Origin: Bacillota bacterium
Lineage (GTDB): Bacteria; Bacillota; Clostridia; Lachnospirales; Lachnospiraceae
Length of the DNA stretch: 6,110 bases
Direction: 5' to 3'
Assembly: GCA_023425485.1 (NCBI GenBank)
Contig: JAFACO010000497.1
Span: forward strand, 1-6,110
Shown here one piece after another: positions 1 through 6,110 of this stretch. A model generated the notes under the pieces. It was not told where the DNA came from. It did not search any database and saw only the letters and a program-made list of their open reading frames with translations. A program made the translations under genes and the position numbers. Every line of letters begins with the position of its first letter. Position 1 is the stretch's first letter.

Positions 1-1440
1 GCAATCCTACTGATGCTTTTCACCGGAGAAGAAGTAAAGGCAGCAAAGCTTCCCTATGATACTTATAATTATGACTATCGGGAATATGTTCATTTTACAC
101 CTGCCGCTTATATTCCTTCGGTTACGATACGTGGGGAAGACTTAAGCTTTAAGGGAGAGAATATTGGGAGTTTTGTCACACCACAGGATCTTTGCCAGAC
201 TACAGAGGGTAAAATCTATGTAGCAGATACGGGAAATAATCGTATTGTTGTATTGGATAAAGACCTTAAAAAAGTTGAAAACATCATTAAAGATTTTGAT
301 AATGCTGGAAAGGTAGATACCTTTAACCAACCCTATGGAGTTTGTGTATCAGAAAAAAATCAAATCTATATTGCGGATTCTCAAAATAATCGAATTGTCG
401 TTTTGGAACAGGATGGAACTTTAATTAAGATTGTAGAAAATCCAACATCCGATAGTTTAGAAGAAGGCTATGTATTTGTACCGTTAAAAGTTTCAGTGGA
501 TTATGCAGATAGAATGTATGTCATCGCACAAAATATGTTTGAAGGCATTATGGTATTCGAAACTGGAGGTAATTTTTCTAGTTTTTTTGGTACCATCAAG
601 GTTGAAATCAGTCTTTGGGATAAATTCTGGAAAAGGCTTGCAAACAAAGAAGAACGCTCTAAGCAGCAACTATTTATTCCAACCGAATTTACTGGTATTG
701 ATATCGATCCAAAGGGATTTGTGTATGCCTCCAACATTGATTCTACAGGGGTACAGGGTGTTAGAAGGCTAAATCCTAAGGGAGAAGACGTTATTAAAAA
801 AGGGTCCAACGCTAATGTAGGTGGAGATATTTGGACCAATGGAGGTACAGATTATTCAGGGCCTTCCCAGTTTACCGATGTGGTTTACCGTGCAGATGGA
901 ATTTATTCCTGTTTGGATCGTAAAAGAGGCCGAATTTTCACCTATGACCATGAAGGTAATCTTCTCTACATATTTGGGGGATTGGGAACTCAAGAGGGAA
1001 CTTTTTCAATACCCGTGGCAATTGAAGATATTGGCGGAAGGTTAGCAGTTTTAGATGCCAATCGTGGAGAACTTATATGTTTTGAAGTAACAGAATATGG
1101 AGAATTGATTAACGAAGCGGTGGCACTTAGATATGATGGTGATGAAGCAGAGGCAGTGCCTTTGTGGAGTAGGGTTCTGGAATTGGATGAAAATAACGAA
1201 CTTGCGAATACAGGGATTGGGAAAGCATATTTGACAGCAGGGGACTATAAGCTGGCGATGAAGTACCTGGAACTGGGAATGAATCGTGATTACTATTCCG
1301 TCGCCTATAAGCGTTATAGAAATAGTGTTATGACTGAGAACGCAAGTTATTCTTTAACAGGAATTGCTATTCTTATCGTAGTCCTGCAAGCAGCAAGAGT
1401 TATAAGAAATAGAAAGAAAAGGGGAAGCAGGAATGGTTAA
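1..1440 (+). CDS. NHL-repeat beta-propeller / TPR surface protein, C-terminally membrane-anchored (5' end outside window)
   Basis: The reading frame is open from base 1, so the gene is 5'-partial. The ATG at base 13 has no Shine-Dalgarno and sits inside a hydrophobic run (AILLMLF) that looks like the end of a signal-peptide core, followed by a plausible signal peptidase I site VKA/AK. Residues are numbered from base 1. NHL-like blades are clearest at about 58-98 and 108-148, where ADTGNNRIVVL and ADSQNNRIVVL recur exactly 50 residues apart. Weaker blades follow near 155-195, 225-262, 286-325 and 333-362, suggesting a six-bladed propeller. Residues 372-430 form a TPR-like helical pair (AEAVPLWSRVLELD, then GKAYLTAGDYKLAMKYLELG). 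Residues about 450-468 are a single hydrophobic helix, followed by a basic tail (RNRKKRGSR) that fits positive-inside topology. The propeller would therefore be extracellular, with a short cytoplasmic tail. NHL propellers usually bind protein or glycan partners; no catalytic residues are evident. Its coupling to a Yip1 protein, a DUF5696 protein and sugar permeases suggests a role in glycan capture or in assembling the uptake complex, but the function is unproven. Confidence 0.88.
   Translation, partial: AILLMLFTGEEVKAAKLPYDTYNYDYREYVHFTPAAYIPSVTIRGEDLSFKGENIGSFVTPQDLCQTTEGKIYVADTGNNRIVVLDKDLKKVENIIKDFDNAGKVDTFNQPYGVCVSEKNQIYIADSQNNRIVVLEQDGTLIKIVENPTSDSLEEGYVFVPLKVSVDYADRMYVIAQNMFEGIMVFETGGNFSSFFGTIKVEISLWDKFWKRLANKEERSKQQLFIPTEFTGIDIDPKGFVYASNIDSTGVQGVRRLNPKGEDVIKKGSNANVGGDIWTNGGTDYSGPSQFTDVVYRADGIYSCLDRKRGRIFTYDHEGNLLYIFGGLGTQEGTFSIPVAIEDIGGRLAVLDANRGELICFEVTEYGELINEAVALRYDGDEAEAVPLWSRVLELDENNELANTGIGKAYLTAGDYKLAMKYLELGMNRDYYSVAYKRYRNSVMTENASYSLTGIAILIVVLQAARVIRNRKKRGSRNG
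1420..1432 (+). promoter_or_regulatory. Ribosome-binding site for the Yip1-like gene, inside the upstream gene
   Basis: AGGGGA at 1420-1425 lies 7 bases before the ATG at 1433, and a second purine block (GCAGGA) directly abuts the start. The site lies entirely within the last codons of the NHL gene and the two genes overlap by 8 bases, so translation of the second gene is probably coupled to termination of the first. Confidence 0.6.
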
Positions 1441-2080
1441 AGGATTTCTAAAAAGATATTTTTCGAAAGAAAAATGGAATTATATGTTTTACACCATTTC
1501 TCACCCTATGGACGGCTATTATTGGATACGCCATGGGGAGAAAGGCAGTGTTCCCCTTGCAATTCTGATGGTTATGATTTTTTCCTTTTGCTTTACCGCA
1601 AACCGGCTACTCGCCAGCTTTATTGTAAATGATACTGATCCGAGAGGTGTTGACAGTTATTACGAACTTATAGGTGTGTTAGCTTTCTATCTGTTAATCT
1701 GTGTAAGCAACTGGTCAGTGACTTGTTTAATGAGTGGTGAAGGCAGAATGAAAGACATCGCAATTGCAGTGGGCTATGGCACGATACCAATCACGATAGT
1801 TTTTGCAGCAGGCACGTTAATCAGTAACTTTATAGCAGATGGAGAACAGGCTTTTTATGTGTTGCTGATAGGTGTCGGTATTCTGTATGGAGTTATAATG
1901 ATCTTAATTGGCATAATGCAGGTACATAATTATACCTTGGGTAAAACTTTGGGTACCCTGTTGCTTACCTTTATAGCAATGCTGATTATTATTTTCCTGT
2001 TATTGCTTTTATCAAATCTTTTTGGTCTGGTCGTTACATTTTTTAAGAGTATCTATACAGAGATTATTTTTAGAACTTAG
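1433..2080 (+). CDS. Yip1-family integral membrane protein
   Basis: A 215-residue protein with a basic, soluble N-terminus (about 1-38) and five predicted membrane helices near 40-64, 79-99, 113-133, 140-162 and 172-203. Features I associate with the bacterial Yip1 (PF04893) family are HPMDGYYWIRH near 24-34, an NW pair at 93-94, the loop SGEGRMKDI at 101-109 between helices 2 and 3, and a proline (P119) in helix 3. The length is typical of this family. The start is the ATG overlapping the end of the preceding gene, supported by an upstream purine-rich site. Bacterial Yip1 proteins have no settled function; the eukaryotic members work in membrane traffic, which does not transfer directly. Position between a surface propeller and a sugar-uptake module suggests a membrane accessory of that system. 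It lacks an ATP-binding motif and the permease EAA loop, so it is not itself an ABC permease. Family assignment is fairly secure; the role is unknown. Confidence 0.82.
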   Translation: MVKGFLKRYFSKEKWNYMFYTISHPMDGYYWIRHGEKGSVPLAILMVMIFSFCFTANRLLASFIVNDTDPRGVDSYYELIGVLAFYLLICVSNWSVTCLMSGEGRMKDIAIAVGYGTIPITIVFAAGTLISNFIADGEQAFYVLLIGVGILYGVIMILIGIMQVHNYTLGKTLGTLLLTFIAMLIIIFLLLLLSNLFGLVVTFFKSIYTEIIFRT

Positions 2081-2091
2081 GAGGCGAAAAC
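2079..2091 (+). promoter_or_regulatory. Consensus ribosome-binding site for the DUF5696 gene, fused to the upstream stop codon
   Basis: A perfect AGGAGG at 2079-2084 uses the last two bases of the Yip1 gene's TAG stop and is 7 bases from the ATG at 2092. It is the strongest ribosome-binding site in the window, which fixes the start of the DUF5696 gene and suggests its product is made in good amount and coupled to the gene before it. Confidence 0.85.
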
Positions 2092-4701
2092 ATGAAGTCT
2101 TTGAAGGAAAAGAAGAACCGGTTGCCCCTTAGTCTGACAAAAAAGATTGTGCTTGGAAGCTTATGTATAGGTATTGTAATAGGCGCAATTTATCTAGCTT
2201 ATTACTACATACATTATCTGTCCTATAACAAGTACAAGGAATATTTAACAAGTTATGACTACGAAGAAGGCAGTGAGTATCATCCGGCAAAGGAAACAAA
2301 GTCAAATGTGGATGGCATGGAGCTGGTGAGTGAAAATGAATATCTAAAGCTTTATACCGATACAGCTACCGCTACGGTGGCAGTTTATGATAAGAGAAAT
2401 GGTGAGATAACTTATTCGAATCCCATCAATGCAGATGAGGATAGTATGGCAAATGCTACGAATATGAATTATCTGAAATCTCAATTTATCGTAAATTACT
2501 ATAACAAAGAAGTAAAATCAGGAACCTATGATTCTTACAGCATGGCGGTTCAAAAAGGTCAGGTAACAGCTGAGAGTATAGAGGGTGGAATCAGGTATAT
2601 TTACAGACTCGGAGATTTTGAGACCAGTAAAACTGGTAATATACCTATTTATCTTACAGAAGAAAAATTAGAGGAAATTTGCAAAAAGCTATCTGAAAAG
2701 GACGGAATTTCTTTTAAAAGATATTATATAACCAGTACCAAAGTCAATGATATGTTAGAGCTTAATGGTATTGTACAGAAAAATCCAAAGACCATTAAAA
2801 AGATTCTGGAATGGTTAGTGAATATTGGATGGACGGATGAAGAATACCAGGAGCAGATGGATCTTGCAGGGGTAGAAGTGGCAGTTCCCATTTCCTTTCA
2901 AATCCCTCTGGAATATAGGCTTGATGAGGATGGGCTAAATGTATCAATTCCGGTATCCGGGATTGAAGAATACGGTGGCGGTTTTATCTATCGTATTCAA
3001 TTATTGCGCTATATGGGAGCAGCAGATGCAACGGAAAATGGATATATGGTTGTACCAAATGGCTCCGGTTCTCTGATCAACTTTAATAATGGTAAAGTAA
3101 AAGCGCCATCCTATGCCCAATATATCTATGATATTGATGCGTTGGCAGCAAACTATACCACCACAGAGAATACCATCAGTGCCAAGCTGCCGTTATACGG
3201 TATCTGCAGAGAGAAGTCCTCCATTCTTGCTACCATCGAAGGTGGTGCTAGTTTGTCTTTAATTACTGCAGGAATTTCAGGTGTGTATAACGATTATAAC
3301 TACATTTATCCAACCTTTGTACTTCGTATAGCAGATAATCTAAGGATGTTTGGTGATAGTACTGCTGACATATATGTTCTGGAACCAAATATGTATGATG
3401 CAAACCTTGAAGTAAAGTATACCTTCTTAACTGAAGAATATAAGGAGTATGCAGGACTGGCCAATTATTACAGAGAGAGGTTGGTGTCAGAGGGAATCCT
3501 TACTCAAGCAGAACAAACTGAGGATATTCCTTTCTACTATGATGTTATCAGTGGTGTGAAAGAGACCTCCCATATTCTTGGTATGCAATACTTACATACA
3601 TTTTCTATGACGTCCTTTGACGAGGCAGCACAGATGTCAGAGGATTTAAAAGCCCAAGGAATTACCAATCAGGTTATGAACTTACAGGGCTGGTTTAATG
3701 GAGGCTACTACCATAATACAGTGGATAAAATCAAGGTTACCAAAAAACTGGGTGGAAAATCTGGCTTGGAGGAATTAAATGATGCCCTTGCAAAAAACGG
3801 GGGGAGATTATATGCAGATGTAGCGTTTCAGCAGATTTCCTTTGCAGCTAGTGATTATAATTACAATGCCGAGTCCTCCAAGTATTATGGAGCAGGTTAT
3901 GTTGTGGCAATGGGACAGGTGAATCCCGCTACCTTAAGAAGTACTTCAGGTCTTGGCTATATGGAGACTATGTATGATTTGCTTTCGCCAAAGTTTTTGC
4001 CGAGGTATGTAAGCAAATTTGCAAAAAAGATTCAAAAGTACGATATTAACGGTATTTCTTTAAGAGATTTAGGTAACTTTGTTTATTCTGATAAGAAACG
4101 TACGAATATCATTGATCGAGAGGAAGCACTTAATGTGGTGCTTGGTCAGTTAGAGGTACTGGAAGGTACAGGCAAGAAGCTTATGACAAATGGAGCAAAT
4201 GCCTATAGTTTTGCTTACAGCACAGATATTATCAATGTTCCTACCCAGGATAATAAATTCCCGATTGTGGATGAACGTATTCCACTCTATGAGATGATAA
4301 TTCACGGCTCCATACCCTACTCCACAGATTTATTAAATTATGATGACAAGAAGGATATGACAGAAACCGTGCTACAAATGATTGAGAGTGGTGCAGCTCC
4401 TCATTATGTGTTTACCTGGAAGGAATCCAGTAAAATGAAGAACACAGGATTAAGCCGTTATTATGCAACTACCTATGATGTTTGGAAGCAAGAAGCAATT
4501 GATATTTATCAGCAGGTAAATGGAGCGTTAAAGCATGTAACAGGTGCTAGTATTATCAATCATGAAATTCTGGATAACGATGTAAGAAAAGTTACGTACG
4601 ACAATGGCGTTGTTATCTATGTTAACTATAGTGGAGAGGCACAAATGGCGGATGGGTATGAAATACCAGAAGCAAGTTATCGAATGGAGGGGATGGAATG
4701 A
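2092..4701 (+). CDS. DUF5696 family membrane-anchored protein, probable glycoside-hydrolase-like
   Basis: An 869-residue protein. A basic N-terminus (KEKKNR) is followed by one membrane helix at about 19-40. There is no lipobox (the sequence before C25 is LGSL) and no obvious cleavage site, so it is probably an anchored ectoprotein. Residues about 75-440 look beta-rich, with a sugar-enzyme style N-terminal sandwich (LVSENEYLKLY at 78-88, AVYDKRNGEITYSNP at 97-111) and the loop PNGSGSLINFNNGK at 322-335. YYRERL at 459-464 leads into a probable TIM-barrel region at about 480-780: NLQGWFNGGYYH at 530-541, RLYADVAFQQI at 572-582, DINGISLRDLGNF at 651-663, DREEA at 675-679 and MTNGANAY at 698-705. 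The C-terminus (about 824-869) ends in VRKVTYDNGVVIYVNYSG, typical of the small beta domain after many glycosidase barrels. D576, D659 and E677/E678 are candidate acidic active-site residues, which is inference only. The family (DUF5696, named from recognition, not from a search) has no established reaction that I know of. Its ATGA overlap with a sugar permease gene supports a glycan-processing or glycan-sensing role. An inactive carbohydrate-binding protein is the main alternative. Confidence 0.8.
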   Translation: MKSLKEKKNRLPLSLTKKIVLGSLCIGIVIGAIYLAYYYIHYLSYNKYKEYLTSYDYEEGSEYHPAKETKSNVDGMELVSENEYLKLYTDTATATVAVYDKRNGEITYSNPINADEDSMANATNMNYLKSQFIVNYYNKEVKSGTYDSYSMAVQKGQVTAESIEGGIRYIYRLGDFETSKTGNIPIYLTEEKLEEICKKLSEKDGISFKRYYITSTKVNDMLELNGIVQKNPKTIKKILEWLVNIGWTDEEYQEQMDLAGVEVAVPISFQIPLEYRLDEDGLNVSIPVSGIEEYGGGFIYRIQLLRYMGAADATENGYMVVPNGSGSLINFNNGKVKAPSYAQYIYDIDALAANYTTTENTISAKLPLYGICREKSSILATIEGGASLSLITAGISGVYNDYNYIYPTFVLRIADNLRMFGDSTADIYVLEPNMYDANLEVKYTFLTEEYKEYAGLANYYRERLVSEGILTQAEQTEDIPFYYDVISGVKETSHILGMQYLHTFSMTSFDEAAQMSEDLKAQGITNQVMNLQGWFNGGYYHNTVDKIKVTKKLGGKSGLEELNDALAKNGGRLYADVAFQQISFAASDYNYNAESSKYYGAGYVVAMGQVNPATLRSTSGLGYMETMYDLLSPKFLPRYVSKFAKKIQKYDINGISLRDLGNFVYSDKKRTNIIDREEALNVVLGQLEVLEGTGKKLMTNGANAYSFAYSTDIINVPTQDNKFPIVDERIPLYEMIIHGSIPYSTDLLNYDDKKDMTETVLQMIESGAAPHYVFTWKESSKMKNTGLSRYYATTYDVWKQEAIDIYQQVNGALKHVTGASIINHEILDNDVRKVTYDNGVVIYVNYSGEAQMADGYEIPEASYRMEGME
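4686..4697 (+). promoter_or_regulatory. Ribosome-binding site for the first permease gene, inside the DUF5696 gene
   Basis: GGAGGGG at 4686-4692 precedes the ATG at 4698; the GGAGG core is 7 bases from the start. It lies in the last codons of the DUF5696 gene, whose TGA stop shares the ATGA overlap with this start. This is a standard translational-coupling arrangement and confirms the start. Confidence 0.8.
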
Positions 4702-5621
4702 AAAGTAAGAAAAAAATGACTCTTCTCCAAAAACGAAAAATGACAGGGTATCTGTTCATTCTACCCTGGTTCATAGGTTTCCTGGTATTTTATGTAAAAT
4801 CAATAGTTATGGCGGGACACTTTGCACTTTCGGAATTAAGCATGGATACAGTGAATGGGGGTTATAAACTTACAAACGTTGGCTTTGAGAATTTTCGATA
4901 TGCCTTTCAAGTGCATGGTTCCTTCAAACAGATATTAACAACCTCCATAATTGACATGATAGATGTACCCTTAATCATATTTTTCAGCTTGTTTATGGCA
5001 ATCCTTCTTAATAAAAAATTCAAGGGCAGAACCCTTGTAAGAGCAATCTTCTTTGTACCAATTATTATGAATTCAGGGGCAATTACAGCGGCTATGGATC
5101 TTTCTGCACAGATGATGCAGGGAGGGATTTCCTCTCAAGCAGCCGAAATGTTAACAACCCCAGTAGGAAGCTCCATCGGTATGAACATAGATTCTTTAAT
5201 TGATATGTTTATTAACCTGGGTATTCCAATGTCCTTTCTGGATTATACAATTTTAGCAGTTGCGCGTATCAACGACATTATTGCTGCCTCAGGTGTCCAA
5301 ATCATTATATTTATAGCGGCATTGCAGTCTATACCTGGATCCATGTACGAGGTATCAAAGATGGAAGGCGCTACTGGTTATGAAACCTTTTGGAAGGTAA
5401 CCTTTCCAATGGTGATGCCTCATATTATAACAAATGTGGTGTATACGATTGTAGATAGTTTCACAGAAAGCGAAGTAGTAGATCTGGCATATAAAACGGC
5501 ATTTACTGATTTTAATTATGGTCTAAGCAGTGTGTTCAGTTTGGTGTCGACAATAGTAACCTGTTTGATTCTTGTATTGATATGTGGACTGATACAGAAA
5601 CGAACCTTCTACTACAATTAA
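4698..5621 (+). CDS. Sugar ABC transporter permease, MalF/UgpA/LacF type
   Basis: A 307-residue inner subunit of an ABC importer, forming half of the membrane channel with the partner encoded next. The basic N-terminus leads into membrane helix 1 at about 17-38 with the family motif GYLFILPWFIGFL. An external segment (about 40-80) contains NFRYAF, matching the usual 'G-x-x-NF' stretch before helix 2. Further helices lie near 83-104, 113-133, 194-213, 241-256 and 279-299, and the protein ends in QKRTFYYN like many MalF/LacF-type proteins. The cytoplasmic EAA loop that contacts the ATPase is at about 218-241: E218, the G224-A225 pair and P237 are kept, but the usual double alanine after E218 is V219-S220. 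Odd feature: the stretch from P121 to E218 is about 97 residues and includes a hydrophilic section at about 134-182, which seems longer than in common members. Substrate cannot be read from the sequence; an oligosaccharide released or bound by the DUF5696 protein is the reasonable guess. No ATPase gene is in view. Confidence 0.92.
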   Translation: MKSKKKMTLLQKRKMTGYLFILPWFIGFLVFYVKSIVMAGHFALSELSMDTVNGGYKLTNVGFENFRYAFQVHGSFKQILTTSIIDMIDVPLIIFFSLFMAILLNKKFKGRTLVRAIFFVPIIMNSGAITAAMDLSAQMMQGGISSQAAEMLTTPVGSSIGMNIDSLIDMFINLGIPMSFLDYTILAVARINDIIAASGVQIIIFIAALQSIPGSMYEVSKMEGATGYETFWKVTFPMVMPHIITNVVYTIVDSFTESEVVDLAYKTAFTDFNYGLSSVFSLVSTIVTCLILVLICGLIQKRTFYYN

Positions 5622-5687
5622 GAGCTCACTTTGCAATCTATTCCTCATATTTTGAGATGGCGCATAACGCCATAATGGAGATTAACG
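5622..5687 (+). promoter_or_regulatory. Intergenic gap between permease genes, with hairpin and ribosome-binding site
   Basis: This 66-base stretch is the only sizeable non-coding DNA in the window. It contains a perfect 6-base inverted repeat, ATGGCG at 5657-5662 and CGCCAT at 5668-5673, with a 5-base loop CATAA. TGGAG at 5676-5680 follows, 7 bases before the ATG at 5688. No run of T follows the hairpin, so it is not a typical intrinsic terminator. I see no well-spaced -35/-10 pair. The hairpin could affect mRNA stability or the relative translation of the two permeases, but it is short and may have no role. Confidence 0.45.
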
Positions 5688-6110
5688 ATGATAAAAAATG
5701 TAACTGTAAAAAATAGTCTCACAAAGATGAAAGCCATAAGCCAGGATAAGTATCAGGGCAAAATACTTTTAAGCAAAATAAATAAGTTGGTAATTGCCTT
5801 ACTAAAGGTGGTCATATTGGTTGGAGTAAGCTATGTCATTCTTTCTCCCATCATAGGTATGATTGTAAGTTCCATTTCTTCCGATCGGGATGCCTACAAT
5901 CCTATGGTGTATGTACTGCCACAGTTCCCGACACTTGAAAGATTTCAAATTGTAATTGAGGCTTTGAATTACTTTCCGACCATAGCAAAGAACCTGCTAT
6001 ATTCCTTATCCCTAATGGCATTACAGATTTTTGTCTGTTCCATGGTAGGTTACGGTTTTGCAAGATTTGATTTTCCCTTTAAGAAGTTATTGTTTGGCTG
6101 CGTGGTCATT
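5688..6110 (+). CDS. Carbohydrate ABC transporter permease, MalG/UgpE type (3' end outside window)
   Basis: The frame is open from the ATG at 5688 to the last base, giving the first 141 residues; related proteins are usually near 280-300 residues, so about half is missing. A long basic N-terminus (about 1-33) precedes membrane helix 1 at about 34-60 (ending SPIIGMIVSSI, the usual 'P-x-x-x-x-x-x-S' stretch at the membrane exit). The external segment includes VLPQFPTLERFQIVIEA at 76-92, matching the 'P-x-x-T-x-x-x-F/Y' pattern of MalG-type proteins, and NLLYSLSLMALQIFVCSMVGYGFARFDF follows from 102, the hallmark second helix and 'GYAFAR' turn. The EAA loop is beyond the window. The start is supported by TGGAG 7 bases upstream; the next ATG, at 5727, has no ribosome-binding site. 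It should pair with the permease encoded just before it to form the importer channel. Confidence 0.92.
   Translation, partial: MIKNVTVKNSLTKMKAISQDKYQGKILLSKINKLVIALLKVVILVGVSYVILSPIIGMIVSSISSDRDAYNPMVYVLPQFPTLERFQIVIEALNYFPTIAKNLLYSLSLMALQIFVCSMVGYGFARFDFPFKKLLFGCVVI

Noticed and set aside
142..330. Minus-strand open frame of 62 codons
   Set aside because: Antisense to the first two NHL blades, low-complexity hydrophobic content, no family resemblance.
501..839. Minus-strand open frame of 112 codons opposite the NHL gene
   Set aside because: It lies wholly inside a gene with clear domain structure, has no recognisable protein features and no supporting ribosome-binding site; a shadow frame.
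503..1045. Two plus-strand open frames (503-772 and 821-1045) in another frame of the NHL gene
   Set aside because: Embedded in the real coding frame, no credible start signals and no recognisable domain; not evidence of a frameshift because the main frame is intact throughout.
1640..1680. TTGACA near 1650 as a possible internal promoter
   Set aside because: It is inside the Yip1-like coding sequence and the nearest TATA-like hexamer is badly spaced, about 12 bases away.
2146..2211. Possible lipoprotein signal around C25 of the DUF5696 protein
   Set aside because: The residues before the cysteine (LGSL) do not fit a lipobox, and the hydrophobic segment continues well past the cysteine, as in an uncleaved anchor.
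5650..5680. Intrinsic terminator between the permease genes
   Set aside because: The 6-base stem is not followed by a T-rich tract and the downstream gene is the expected operon partner.
5657..5716. Small 19-codon open frame starting in the gap before the second permease (ATG at 5657)
   Set aside because: No ribosome-binding site upstream, out of frame with the permease and overlapping its start; the ATG is simply part of the hairpin stem.

Overview
The window looks like chromosomal DNA from a Gram-positive Firmicute, most likely a Clostridia or Lachnospiraceae-type organism. The DNA is AT-rich, the ribosome-binding sites are strong AGGAGG/GGAGG types, and all five genes lie on the plus strand and are tightly packed. 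The set of families (NHL-repeat surface protein, Yip1-family membrane protein, DUF5696 protein, two MalF/MalG-type sugar permeases) is one I associate with Lachnospiraceae and Paenibacillus glycan-uptake loci. I cannot name the species from sequence alone.

Layout: (1) bases 1-1440 hold the 3' part of a secreted, C-terminally anchored beta-propeller (NHL) plus TPR protein; its start lies before the window. (2) 1433-2080 encodes a five-helix Yip1-like membrane protein. (3) 2092-4701 encodes an 869-residue membrane-anchored DUF5696 protein with a glycoside-hydrolase-like layout. (4) 4698-5621 encodes a sugar ABC transporter permease of the MalF/UgpA/LacF type. (5) 5688 to the end encodes the first 141 residues of a MalG/UgpE-type partner permease that runs off the window. 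Genes 1/2 overlap by 8 bases, 2/3 are 11 bases apart with the Shine-Dalgarno on the stop codon, and 3/4 overlap as ATGA. The only real gap is 66 bases between the two permeases; it holds a small perfect hairpin but no convincing promoter or terminator. This is very probably one transcription unit.

Working model (inference): the DUF5696 protein and the NHL/TPR propeller act outside the membrane on a polysaccharide or oligosaccharide. The permease pair imports the product, and the Yip1-like protein assists in the membrane. No solute-binding protein, ATPase, regulator, mobile element, CRISPR array, tRNA or rRNA is visible. The most interesting points are the uncharacterised five-gene combination, the probable but unproven enzymatic nature of the DUF5696 protein, and an unusually long external loop in the first permease.
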